Source: CAVTYH01 sp963738835
GTDB lineage: Bacteria; Planctomycetota; Planctomycetia; Pirellulales; JADZDJ01
DNA length: 64,000 bases
Assembly: GCA_963738835.1 (NCBI GenBank)
Contig: CAVTYH010000005.1
Span: 372,001-436,000 of the forward strand
Direction of reading: 5' to 3'
Position numbers and translations under genes: made by a program. Below the pieces are notes generated by a model. That model was given only the letters and a program-made list of their open reading frames with translations. It made no database searches and was not told where the DNA came from. Positions 28,305 to 39,206 of the stretch are shown in pieces (within the stretch, counting starts at the first letter, position 1; the number at the start of each line of letters is the position of its first letter).

Positions 28305-31300
28305 TTACGCCGCGGCCGAGCGCCGGCGGCAATACATCAACGCCAGCGCCAGGCCGCCCCCGGCCAGCAGCGCAAAGCTCGTCGGTTCCGGTACCGCGGT
28401 TACACTACCCGCGCCGATGCCGGGTAAGTCCAGCTCCGCCTGAATATCGGCGTTGGTAATGCTGCCCGAAAGATTCACGTCGCCAATGTTCAACAGGTCG
28501 TCGTTCGTCAGTGCAAACGGATAGGCCGAATGCAACAGACTTGTTGGGGAAGCATAAGCACTTAAATCCGTGAGCGCACTTAACATGGTGGTGACGTCGG
28601 CGGAATCCACCATGCCATCTACGTTCCAGTCGCCACGGAGGAGTGTCGAGATTGAGTTCGGAACCACTTCACCGGAACCTAAAAGCGTGGCCCCGTTATA
28701 ACCGGCAAAATGGACCGAACTCAGTTGAGAGCCGCTTAGTCCCGCGGCACTAGCGCCGAAAAACACCTGGTCGGTTCCGACTCCGGTGATAAGATTTCCG
28801 CTCCAATTGTTAATTGTCACCGGGCCTTGCCAACTTTCCAGGTGACTATCGGCGAAATGGAGAACGCTTGCGCCATTGCCCAAATCGATGACCGAGGGGG
28901 CCGACACAATCAGCGAACTGACGGTTTCGTTGTTTCCGTCCGTGTTGAAGACGCCGCCTGCCAGAACCAGTTTCGAGCCATTTGGCAAAACGTCCGGAGC
29001 TGCAAGCTGTAGCGTCCCAGAGTTGACGGTCGTCGGACCGGTGTATGTGCTGGCGCCGTTGACGAACAACGTGCTTTGGCCCGCCATGACAATGCTTGAT
29101 CCTGCCGTGAGCTCGCTGATCGAACCCAAAATCAAGTTGGCGCTGCCAGAATAACTCATGCCGATGGGTCGCGGCGCAAAAAGTGGCCGTGCCATTGATC
29201 GTAACGCTCTGAAAGGCAATGGTGTTGACGCCCGCTGAATTCTTGCCGACGGCCAGCGTTTGCCCCGTGCCGATTAGTAGATTGCCGAGCGTCGATGTCT
29301 CCGGCGAAGTAGTGCTCAGCGGAGTGATCGCCGCCACACCGGGGCCGGACACTTCGACGTTGTTTCCAAACGTCGCGTTACCGGACGTAAGGTTGTTCCG
29401 CACGTTCAACTCCGAAAACGTCCCTGTTAAGGTACCAGGAATAACCACGCCGGCAGTAAGCACGAGTGTTCCCGTCCCCGCTGGACTGGTTGGTGCCGCG
29501 TCAGTGACTTGGACTTCACCTTTCACCGTGTTGCCCAGCGTAATTCGACCCGTGAAATCGCTCGCGGTGGTGCCACGGAGACGGAAGGCATTGCCGGCGT
29601 CGGGTCCGGCATCTTGCCCATTGGAAAGCACGGTAAAGTTGCCGCTGCCGTGCAACGTGCCGGTGACGTTGAATTCCGTGACATCAGTGCCGGGAGTGGT
29701 CGGCAGATTCTGCGGATCGGCCAAATAGATGGTCGAGTTCGTCGAAGCGGCTGCCGTAATATCGGCGGTAAAGAGGTTCAGCGCGGAGGCGGCTCCAACC
29801 GTGCCGCCGGCCAGCGTCAACGGATTGGTGGCCACAGCGCCGTAAACCAACGTCGCGCCGGGATTCACGGTAATCGCACCGGTGCCTGCGCCCGTCAGGC
29901 TGGTGAGCCGGACGGCGCCGGAATTCACGGCCAAACCGCCACTAAATGTGCTGTTGCCAGTAAGCGTCATTGTGCCAGTGCCATCTTGCTGAACGACACC
30001 GCTTCCGCTGATCGCGTTGCTGATCGTTGTTGCATCGCCACGCTTGAACGACAGCGTGGCGGCAGTGCTGATGGTGCCCGCGCCAATGCTGCCGGTCGTG
30101 CCGCCATCGCCAATTTGCAGGGTTCCGCCTTGAATATCAGTATTGCCCGAATAGGTGTTGTCGTTGGCGATAATGAGCGATCCGGTTCCGCTCTTCGTTA
30201 AAGTTCCGCCAGCAATACTTCCGGCGCCGGCGAATTTGTAATTCCGCGTGGCATTCACCGTGATACTGCTCGGCGACAGCGTGCCCACCAGTTGCACGTC
30301 ATTCAGGTTGGTCGATGCGTCGTCGAAGGTGACCGAATCCTGATTGAAGAATTGCTGCCCGCCGGGACCATGACTTAGGTCGATCCAGTTCGCCGCACCC
30401 ATCAACTCCCAACTATTGTTCACGTTGCCAATCCACGTTAGCGAAAATGGTGCGGTGCCTGAAACTTGCAGCTGAACAGTACTTCCTGTGCTCGCGGTGG
30501 GCAGCAAGTTGTAGTTGCTGCGCGTGCCAACCGGAGCGATTACGTTAAAGTTCGTTTGATCGCCGGTTAGAATCCCTCCGTAGGTAAACAGCGTGTAGGT
30601 GTTGCCAAAAAGCGGGCCAGCGCCAACACTGCCGATTTCCAAATTCACCGTGCCAGTCAAGGTCAGATTTTGCCCTACGATAATTGCGTCGTTGCCGCTT
30701 CCAAAGTTTTCCGAAAGCTTAAAACGCACCGTCGAGCCGCCATCGAACGCAAGGTTGTTGTTGAATTGCAGCGTGCTGGCGACAGCACTGGAACCGGGCG
30801 AAACCCGCGCACCGCTGGCAGCTTCCACATCGCCGTTAATCGTAGCCTGGCTGACGCCGCCGCCGCTCAATCCGCCGCCGCTGCCGAGCGTGAGCGGCGT
30901 TAAGGATGAAGTGAGTGAGCCGCCATTGCCAAGCACAAACGTCGTACCACTGCCGATCGTTGTGCCAATCTGCACCGCGATGGATTGCCCCGCGATGCTG
31001 CCGACATTATTCAGGTTGCCACTATTCAAATTGATTGTGGTAATAGGCGTTGCATACGATCCAATGTTGTGTCCGGCCAGATCCAGAGTCCCGCCGTTCA
31101 GCGTGAGTGCCGAGTTCAGGATGATGCTGCCGCTGGTGTTTATGGCAACAATGTCGGTGTTGATATTTGCGGTTCCGCCGTTGACGGTGAACGTGGCCGT
31201 ATCGGTATGGGCGGCCGCCGCGCTCGTGACATTGCCGAGATTAAAAGTGTTATTGACCGTGAAGGTGCCGGTGCTGCTGGAATCGGTGCCCACGGTGACC

Positions 31301-32775
31301 GAGGCTCTAATTCCATTGGGGGCCGCGCCGCCGGAATCTTGCACAATCTGCAGCGAATTGGCGGTGAAAGTACCGGTATCAAACGTGAGTTGGCCGATGT
31401 CGTTGGATGCCGATGTGCCGCCTGTAGCATTGGCCAATCGTCCCACGACGACTGCGCCGGCTTGAACACTAGCTGAATGCCCGGCCAGCGATAACCGCGC
31501 CGTTCCGCCTCCGTACGTGGCACTGCTCGCCGACCCCACGGTGATATTTGCGGTGCTTGCCCCGCCGCTTTGACCGGTGATCGTTACTTGGGCGTCTGCC
31601 GGTGCGCCCGTAATGAATTGGATGACCCCCGCTTGTTTGCCGCCGCCGATGTTTATGGTGTTGGCCTTGATGACGTTCGCATTCGTGCCTGTACCCGCTC
31701 CTAAATTCAACGTGGTAAGGCCGCCGTTGTTTGCATTGTTGCTGTTGCCAATCTGGATGGTCGCCGCGGTGATGCTGTTGCTAGTGTTGGCCAGTGACAG
31801 CGTACCGCTGACATTGCCCCCGTAGCCCAAGCGAAATTCTCCGGTCGTTGTACTCGCGAAATTGCTCAGCCCGCTAAGGTTCACCGTGACCTTCGGATCG
31901 GTGGTCGACGGAGATTCGTTAGCCCTGGAAACACCTAGTACAATGTTGTTAGCACCCGCGTTGACCACAAAACTGCCGTCGCCGCTGAAAACTGCGGACG
32001 TTTCTTTGCCGGAATCGGTGGCGAGGGTGGTGACGCCAATGGTGAGAGCCCCGTTGATCGTCAATGTCTTGCCAGCGCCAATGCTAATGGTATTGGAATT
32101 CGCCGCCACATTATTTGTCTGCATCAGGAACGAGGTGGCCGTGAGGTTCGCTCCCACAAGATTGTTGGCGCTGCCCAAATCCAGCGTACTGATGTTGGCA
32201 CTCTGGTTGGTGGCTCCAAAGGTCAGTGCTTTGACATTGAGGTTATCGGTCGTGTACGCCAAGGCGCCGCCATCCAGCGTGGTGCCACCGGTATAGGTGT
32301 TGTTGGCCCCTAAAGTCAAAGTGCCGCCGCCAGAAACGACGATCCCCAAGTTCAAGCCTGTCAAAACCGAGTTGACGGTCGCGACTGCGCCACTGGCAAC
32401 CGAAATCGGCGTTGAGGCGGCGCCCAGCGAAAGATTGCTTCCGGCAATGGTGTAATTTCCCAAGACGCCGTTGTTGAACGTCATCCCGCCCGCGATGATG
32501 CCGGGCGAGACCGTGATATCTCCGGCCGTTCCGCCGCTGCCGAAGATGGCAGTATTGCCATTCACCCACACCGAATCGGAGGCGCCGTTCGACCAAAGGT
32601 TGGCGGCGGTATCCCAGGTTCCCGATCCATCCGACCCGGTGCCCACTTGCGCGGGATCCCAGATTTGTTGCGCTCGCGCTGTCGGTGCGACAGAAGCTAA
32701 GAAGACAATCAAAACCACAACCGCAACAATGCGACCGAGGGATGATGAACTACAATCGGTAATTCGTCGACGCAT
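28305..32775 (-). CDS. Giant PATR-repeat surface protein with dockerin and PEP-CTERM tail (giant 2), one frameshift
   Basis: About 1490 residues. The ATG at 32775 is preceded by a GGAGGT ribosome-binding site eight bases away and starts a signal peptide (RIVAVVVLIVFLASVAPTAR, cleavage near ARAQ). The body is made of PATR-type beta-strand repeats (GTLTLGANNTYTGGTTLDGG). One break lies near 29180-29195, where VTINGTATF should continue as FAPRPIGMSYSGSANLILG. The tail has dockerin-type units (DWNVDGMVDSADVTTML, DVNLSGSITNADIQAEL), then LPGIGAGSVTAVPEPTSF, a hydrophobic helix and CRRR. The segment DIQAELDLPGIGAG is identical to giant 1, which points to duplication of the C-terminal module. It is expected to be surface-located. 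Confidence 0.87.
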
Positions 32776-32952
32776 TTGAAACTACCTCCGCAAAAAAAGC
32801 GAACGCCACTGCTAAGCCAGGCGAAGCAATGGCAAATGTTGCCAACGCCCTTTCGCAAGCTATTCCAAAGCAAACCCCCCAGAACCGCCAGCCAACAGAG
32901 CGAAAGGATAAACCCCCGGTTGCGACAACCACGAAGATTGCGCACCTATGCT

Positions 32953-32980
32953 GTTATAACCAGGGCGACGGGCGACGCAA
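32953..32980 (-). promoter_or_regulatory. Predicted sigma70-type promoter of giant 2
   Basis: Read on the minus strand: -35 TTGCGT (32980-32975), a 16-base spacer and -10 TATAAC (32958-32953). The leader to the ATG at 32775 would be about 170 nt and contains a perfect small hairpin, TGGCAA/TTGCCA with a three-base loop, at 32830-32844. The rest of the 328-base gap to giant 3 holds no recognisable gene. Confidence 0.55.
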
Positions 32981-33103
32981 GAATATTGCCAGACAGTCGG
33001 CCAGTTGGGGGGACCGACGATGTCACGCCGATTTAAGCCTGAAGTGCTAAAATCTGACCGAAATTTATGGGTGCAGCCCGAGGCCGCGAGGTCGTACGCG
33101 CGC

Positions 33104-36100
33104 TCATGCCGATCGTGATCGTCGCGCTTGACGCCGTTTCGCGCTGCATGCCATCAGACCAGCTCCGCCGATCGCCAGCAGTAACAAACTGGACGGTTCC
33201 GGCACCGCGGCGACGCTGCCGCCGCCGAGGCTAGTGATCAGATCGAGCATGGGCTGGATGTCCTTATTGTTAAACGTGTTATCGTTGTTGATATCGGCGA
33301 TGGAATTCAATTGCGTATCGTTGATCGCGAAGGCCGACTTGTAGGCACTGACATCGGTCAGCGCTTGCAACATGGCCTGAATATCGAGACCGTCAGCCAC
33401 ACCGTCTTGATTGATGTCCCCCTTGATAATCGACAGCGTCGGCAGCACCTCGCCGGTGCTCAAAATTCTCGAATTCACCAGGTGCGTATTCAGCGAAAAC
33501 TGAAGCTGGCCAATGGAATTCAGATCGAACACGGCTCCCAGGCCGGCGGCGCTGGACCCGAAAAACAGGTGATCGGCCGTCGGCGTCCAATTGGTAATGG
33601 CCAACGGCGCCCAGGTTGTCGAATCGCTGGCGGCAAAGTGAAGCACACTAGCGCCGCTGCCCAAATCGATTGTGCTGCTACCCAACACGCTGGCAGTGCC
33701 CATTGTTTCGCTGAAGCCGCCGGTAGCGAAGATGGGGGCAGCGCCGCTCCCCAGCACCAGGTTCGAGGTATCGGCAATGCGGTTCGAGGCGCCCAACTGA
33801 ATCGTTCCGTTGGTGATTGTCGTGGGACCGGTGTAGCTGTTGTTTCCGGCCAGCACTACGCTTCCCGGGTTCGTGGCGTTGGTAGAATTCTGGGTGACTC
33901 CGTGACTGGCGCCGCTTTCTGAAATAGCGCCGGTCAGCGTGAGTGTGCCCGTGTTGGCGATGGTGGCATTGAAAGTGACGTCGCCCTTTAGCGAAATGGG
34001 GCTGGCCACGGTCACCGGCTGCGTGCTGTTATTTCGGAAGTTGCCGTTGCCATTGAAAATAACTTGCCTGGTCATGTTCAGCTGATTGGCCGCTGTACCA
34101 AACACTTGCAACTGCGTGCCAGCTTCCATAGTAATTGCATAGGGAGTCACGTTATCGGGCTTCAGGGCTGCTGGAACATTCGAAGTGGTTTCAATGCCCA
34201 AGATACCGGCGGTCACGTCGATATCGCCCGGCGTCACATCGGTGGCGACAAGCGAAACTTGCTGAGTCGTACCTCCTGCTTTGGTCAAGGTGTTCCCCGC
34301 CAAATCGAGCATGGCGGTATTGACGCCGGCAACCTGTCCGGCCCGAATGTCGAATCGGCCGCTGCCGCCGAAAGTGGCGTCTGCTGAAAGCACCACAACT
34401 TGTAAGGCATTCTGCTGCGCATTGGTGCCCGTGTTGACGATTGCGCCGGCGTTGGCGCCGGTGTAAGACCCCGTACCGGCGCCGGTGCCGGCGATTGTAA
34501 ATTGTCTTGTTCCGAAACCGCCGGCGATGTTGGCGGCAGTTAATCCACCCAGATCGAGCCCGGCGCCGCTGGCGATTGTCACTGCTCCGCCCGAAACTGC
34601 GCCCAAGGCAGTAAAGCTTCCACCGACCAACTTGATGGTTCCCGCGCTAATGTTTGTTGGGCCGGTATAGTCGCTCGATCCCGACAGCGTCAGCGTGCCG
34701 GTTCCGGTCTTGGTGAAGCCAACGGTGCCGCTACCGTTTTGGATGGCACCACCGTAGGCTGTGTCGGTGGAATCGCCCGCGGAAAGGGCTGCGCTGCCAG
34801 CGGCGCTGAGAAGTAATAGTGCCCGTGCCGCCAAAGAGACTGCTAAAAGCGCCAACGGCGACGTTGTTGGCGTTCAGGTCTAGTGTGGCGCCCGTGGCAA
34901 TGGTCAGCGAATTGGCGCTGCCACCTACGCGCCGTCGAACTGCCGGCTTTAAGCGTGCCGCCGTTCAATGTGATTCCACCGCTGAAAGAATTCGCGCCGA
35001 AAGCGTCAAAGAACCGCTTTGCATTGCAAGCGCGATTTTCTGGCTGTTGTTCGTGCCAATGACGTCCAGCACTTTTCCAGAGAACGTGCTGTTGCCCCCC
35101 ATGTAAATCAGATTTGAAATTCCCAAATTGCCGTTTCCAATGGTGTTTTCCGTGCCAGTGCCGGCGGTGGCCAAACCGCTCACCGTTGCATCCAGGCCAG
35201 CCAAGTCGAGCGTGCCGCTGGTGTTGGTCGATCCATCGCCCAGCGTGACGCTGGAGCCCGTGGGAATGGCGGTCGAAGTGCCAACTCGCAGCGTGCCGTT
35301 CTTGATGAAAGTTCCGCCCCCGTAGGTGTCGTTATTGGTACTGAGAGAAACACTGCCGGTTCCCAGTTTCGTAAAGCTGACAAAATCGCCGACAATCGAT
35401 CCGGCACTGAAAACAAAATCGGTGCTGCCGGTGTTATGGGTCACCGTAATGGGGCCGGGTTGCAACTGCCCACTGACAATGATATTGCGATTTGCGGGGG
35501 GTGCCGCCGTATCGTTGAAGGTCACCGTATCAAAGGTGAAGAATTTCTCGTTGGTGGTGGTGCCGCCGTTGTCAGACCAATTTTGCGTGGTTTGCAAATC
35601 CCAAGTGCTGCCATCGCCCGGCGCGTTGCCGGTCCAAGTCAGACTTTTGGCAGAGCCGGTGAGATTGAAATTCACATCGGTCGCGGTGGTGGTCACCGTG
35701 GCATTAAAGCGCGAGCCCGTGGGGAAACCCGACGTTGGCGCGGTGCCCGTGACGCTGTTGGCGTGCAGCAAGTTGTACGCCCCAGCCACTGGTACGGCCA
35801 CGCTGAAGTATGGCAGAACCGTGGATGAGCTTACGAAGTTAGCCGTCCCCGTAACGGTCACTTTGTCATTGGTCCCAGGGCTGCTGAGATCGAAACGCAG
35901 CTCGCCGCCGTTGACGGTCAGACTATTGGCGGTGAGCGTACCGATGGCACCGTTCGATCCCAAAGCGCCTGGCCGCAGATTCGAGCCGCCGGCCATCGTC
36001 ACATTTCCGACGCTGCCGGTGCCGGACAAAATGGCGCCGCTTTGCACCGTGACCGACCCGGTGCTTATCAGCGAACCATTGACGACGAGGGCTCCGTTTT

Positions 36101-38718
36101 GGACGTCGGTCGTGCCACTGTAGGTGCTGGTGCCAGAAAGGATGGTCTGACCTGCGCCAGTTTTAACGAAGCTGAATGTTCCCGCGCCGTCCTGAATCGC
36201 GCCGCCAAAGGCGGTCGCGCTGGTGGCGGTGTCAACCGTCAATGTGATCGGCCCCGCAACGCTTGTGGTAACAGCTCCGCCGGTGCCGCTCAGAGCGCCA
36301 ACCGTGATGCTATTGCCGTTGACATCCAACGTTCCTCCGGTATTCACTTCCAGCGGGCCTGTGATGCCACCGATGGCTGCGGCATTGCCCATGAACAAAG
36401 TGCCACCGCTGACGATGGTGCCGCCGGTGTAGGTATTCGTACCACTGAGAGTCAGCGTACCGGATCCAATCTTGGTAATTGCCACAAAGGCATTGGTCGG
36501 TGGAGGGAAAGCCGCGCCCGCGGTCGCGGTATTGGCATCGCGAATTGTTCCGGCAAACGTCGATGTCGCATTGTTATTGCCAATAACCAGTCGGCCCGTC
36601 GTGTTACTTGTGCTATTCTCGATGAAGATGCGCGTAGGATCGCTGGGATTTCCTTGAAAACCTTGGCCAGAAATAAGACCGTTGACTGTTTCAGTTTTGC
36701 CGTTGAGATTCAGATAGGTGTTTGTGCCGAGTCCCGCGGTTAATAGCCCTTCGCCAACCATCACAAGATTACCTTTGCCAGGACCATCTGGAATCACTTC
36801 CCCATCTCCGCCAATAGAAACTCGACCATTCAAAAGAACGGTGTCGCCGGACCAGTCATTGCTGGAATTCGTGAGGGTCATCGTTCCGGGATTCCCACCC
36901 GAGAGCTGTGACCCGGTGAAGTACGGACTGAAAGCACCGGTGATTTTTCCGGCGATAGTGGCTCCGGCATTGGTGGCGCCGCGAGTGTCAATCATGGCGT
37001 CGCCCAGCAATGTTACCGTACCGGTGAGAATAATCCCGTTGGTGGCCAATCGGGTGTTCCCACTGGTGAATCCTCCGGTTTCCCAATATCCCATCCCAGA
37101 AAGATACAAGTCGTTGGTCCACGTTCCTGTTTGGTTGAAATACGCTTGCGCCGGGCGCCGTGTAGATTGGACCGGTGCCAAAGGCGCCAACTGTTTGGGC
37201 ACGAAAACGGCCCGAATTGATGTAGGTTCCGCCGGAGTAGGAGTTCGCAAAATTGGCTTGCGTGGTGGAAACGCCACTTTGTACCACGGTAACTGGAGCC
37301 GATCCGTTGTCGGTCATGGTTGCGTTGACGACGATGCCGTTTTGGTCCGCATTAATCGGATTGTTGTTGGCATTGAAGATTAGTTCGCCCGGCGTATCGG
37401 GCGCACCACCGGCCGTCAACAAGCTGCTAGGACCCGATCCAACCGTCAGCAGCAATTGCGACTGATTACCAATGTTATCGGTTCTGAAAATGCCGCCCTG
37501 GGCGCCCAGACGAAGCGTGCTGCCGGCAGGAATGGCTACCGTGCGAAGATTGGCGGCGCCGGAATAGACTTCGGTCCAGATCAAACTGTTGATATCGGTG
37601 ACCCCAGCCACCACGCTAGGATTGCCCGTCGATGTGGCATCCATCTTCACGTTCGACGCCGCATTGCTGGCGATGACAGGTGCCGCTCCAGTCAGCACCG
37701 TGTAGCCGGAATACGGAACAATGTTGCCGGAGCCATCGTTGGCTGCCCAGTTGGCATTTGCTCCAACCCCGATCGTCGCCCAGCCTCCAAGAATTCCATT
37801 CGAATTGGGAATTGAGGCATTGGTCGCCGAAATGCTGCCAGCGGTGGGCGCCGTAAAATTCAGCACGCCATGACTCACCCTCGAAAACGTGCCCAAAGAA
37901 AGGTTGACTGCCGTGGCGCCGTTTTGATTGAGATTGATGGAATTGTTGCCGAAGTCTAATGTCGTCGCGGTCAGCGATTGCGAATTGGTCGTACCGCCGA
38001 GGCCGGTGATATTAAGCACTCCATTCCCTGCGGTCACGAGACCACCGCCTAGACTCAAAGCAGAACCGCTTGCCAAAATGTTGCTCGACGGCGCCCCCGC
38101 GGCAGAATAATCTAATGTCAATGTGCCGTTTTTAATGCTCGTCGTGCCCGTGTAAGTATTACCGCTGCCATTTGTTCCGGTCAGTACCAACGTGCCATAG
38201 CCAGTTTTCGTCATTCCCTTTGTTCCGGCCAAAATAGCACTAATGGTGGCTGTCTGATCGACAAAAACTTTATAAGGGCTCGCCGCTGGTAGCCCCGCCG
38301 AATTAATTGGCTGTGCGGTAGGATTCACTACATTGATAGTCGGGGAGCCGGAAGTTACGTCCAGCGTCAATGTGCTGCTGGCCGGCGTGCCGGCACTAAG
38401 CAGCCAATTGCTGGCGCCGTTGGCTTGTGTTCCCTGTACGGCGTCGCCGAAAATCAGCGTGCCGGCCGTTTGATTGCCATCAAGCGTCACCACCACGGGC
38501 GTTAATGGCGTGCCAGTAATATCGAGCGTGCTGAAATCAGCAATCGCATCGATCGAATTCGGGACACCCGGGGGAGTCCATTTTGTGCCGTTGGCCCAGC
38601 TGCCGCCGGCAGGATCGTTCCAAATCGAGGCCTGCACACTGGCCGGCGTTAGAATCAAAAGGCATGCAGAAACGGCAAACAGCGCAGCGGCGCTCGCCGG
38701 GCGGAGCGAAGAGGACAT
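33104..38718 (-). CDS. Giant PATR-repeat surface protein with dockerin-like and PEP-CTERM tail (giant 3), several frameshifts
   Basis: About 1870 residues when rebuilt. The ATG at 38718 has a GGAG site upstream and starts a signal peptide (RPASAAALFAVSACLLILTP, cleavage near VQAS). The body has PATR repeats (GTLTLSGTNTYTGGTIVSGG). It shares with giant 1 a non-repeat segment: NSNGILGGWATIG here against NVNGILGAWATVG there, each followed by a DGSGN motif and a YxGYT motif. Frames change near 37145-37160 and at two or more places in 34800-34990. The C-terminus has dockerin-like units (DINQDGVADGLDIQAML, DINNDNTFNNKDIQPML) and AVPEPSSLLLLAIGGAGLMA with a basic tail, a PEP-CTERM signal. It is presumably exported and surface-attached. 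Confidence 0.85.
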
Positions 38719-38863
38719 GATGCTCTCCAGAGAAGTGCATTCCTGCCGCGGCATTGCTCGTCGGCGCCCCCGATAAGCGCCAGAATCCCCCGAACCCTGA
38801 TGGCGGCAAGAACGATTGCCTCTCCCCCGAACCGCCACGTTCCAGACTCGATGTGATATCCGG

Positions 38864-38892
38864 GTTATAGCCGTTGCCCCCCGCCAACGCAA
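38864..38892 (-). promoter_or_regulatory. Predicted sigma70-type promoter of giant 3
   Basis: Read on the minus strand: -35 TTGCGT (38892-38887), a 17-base spacer and -10 TATAAC (38869-38864). The leader to the ATG at 38718 would be about 140 nt. The motif pair is the same as before giants 1 and 2. Confidence 0.55.
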
Positions 38893-39000
38893 CGATTTTT
38901 TCCCGCCGGTGCCGAGTTTGCTGAAAGCCACGCCTCGAAATGAGACACGGGTGCTACAACTTCGATCACAGCCAGCGGTGGGCGCAGGCCAAAAAACCGC

Positions 39001-39021
39001 GGCTGCGTGCCAAACGCAGCC
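39001..39021. promoter_or_regulatory. Perfect inverted repeat between divergent giant 3 and secA-like promoters
   Basis: GGCTGCGT (39001-39008) and ACGCAGCC (39014-39021) form perfect 8-base arms around a five-base centre. The site is 21 bases upstream of the -35 of the secA-like gene and about 110 bases upstream of the giant 3 -35. It is well placed for a repressor or activator dimer, but no protein is implicated by the sequence. Confidence 0.45.
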
Positions 39022-39042
39022 GACGTAGAATGGCAGAGGAAG

Positions 39043-39070
39043 TTGCGCGGGCGTGAACATTTGATATAAA
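39043..39070 (+). promoter_or_regulatory. Predicted promoter of the secA-like gene
   Basis: -35 TTGCGC (39043-39048), a 16-base spacer and -10 TATAAA (39065-39070). The -35 differs by one base from the TTGCGT of the three giant genes. The leader to the likely start near 39207-39240 would be about 130 to 165 nt. Confidence 0.55.
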
Positions 39071-39206
39071 ATCTATTGTTGAGTTTTTGGAGCCCGGTCG
39101 CCGGGTATCTTGCCGCCAGGCTTCGGGGCGAATCGCCGAACAGCGCGCAAACCTCGGACGTTCAAGAGTTATCACCAGACTACTAGGTCACCAGTCACTC
39201 CTTCAC

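Noticed and set aside
35326..36743. Plus-strand open frames opposite giant 3
   Set aside because: Same shadow effect as above; the minus strand has signal peptide, PATR, dockerin and PEP-CTERM features.
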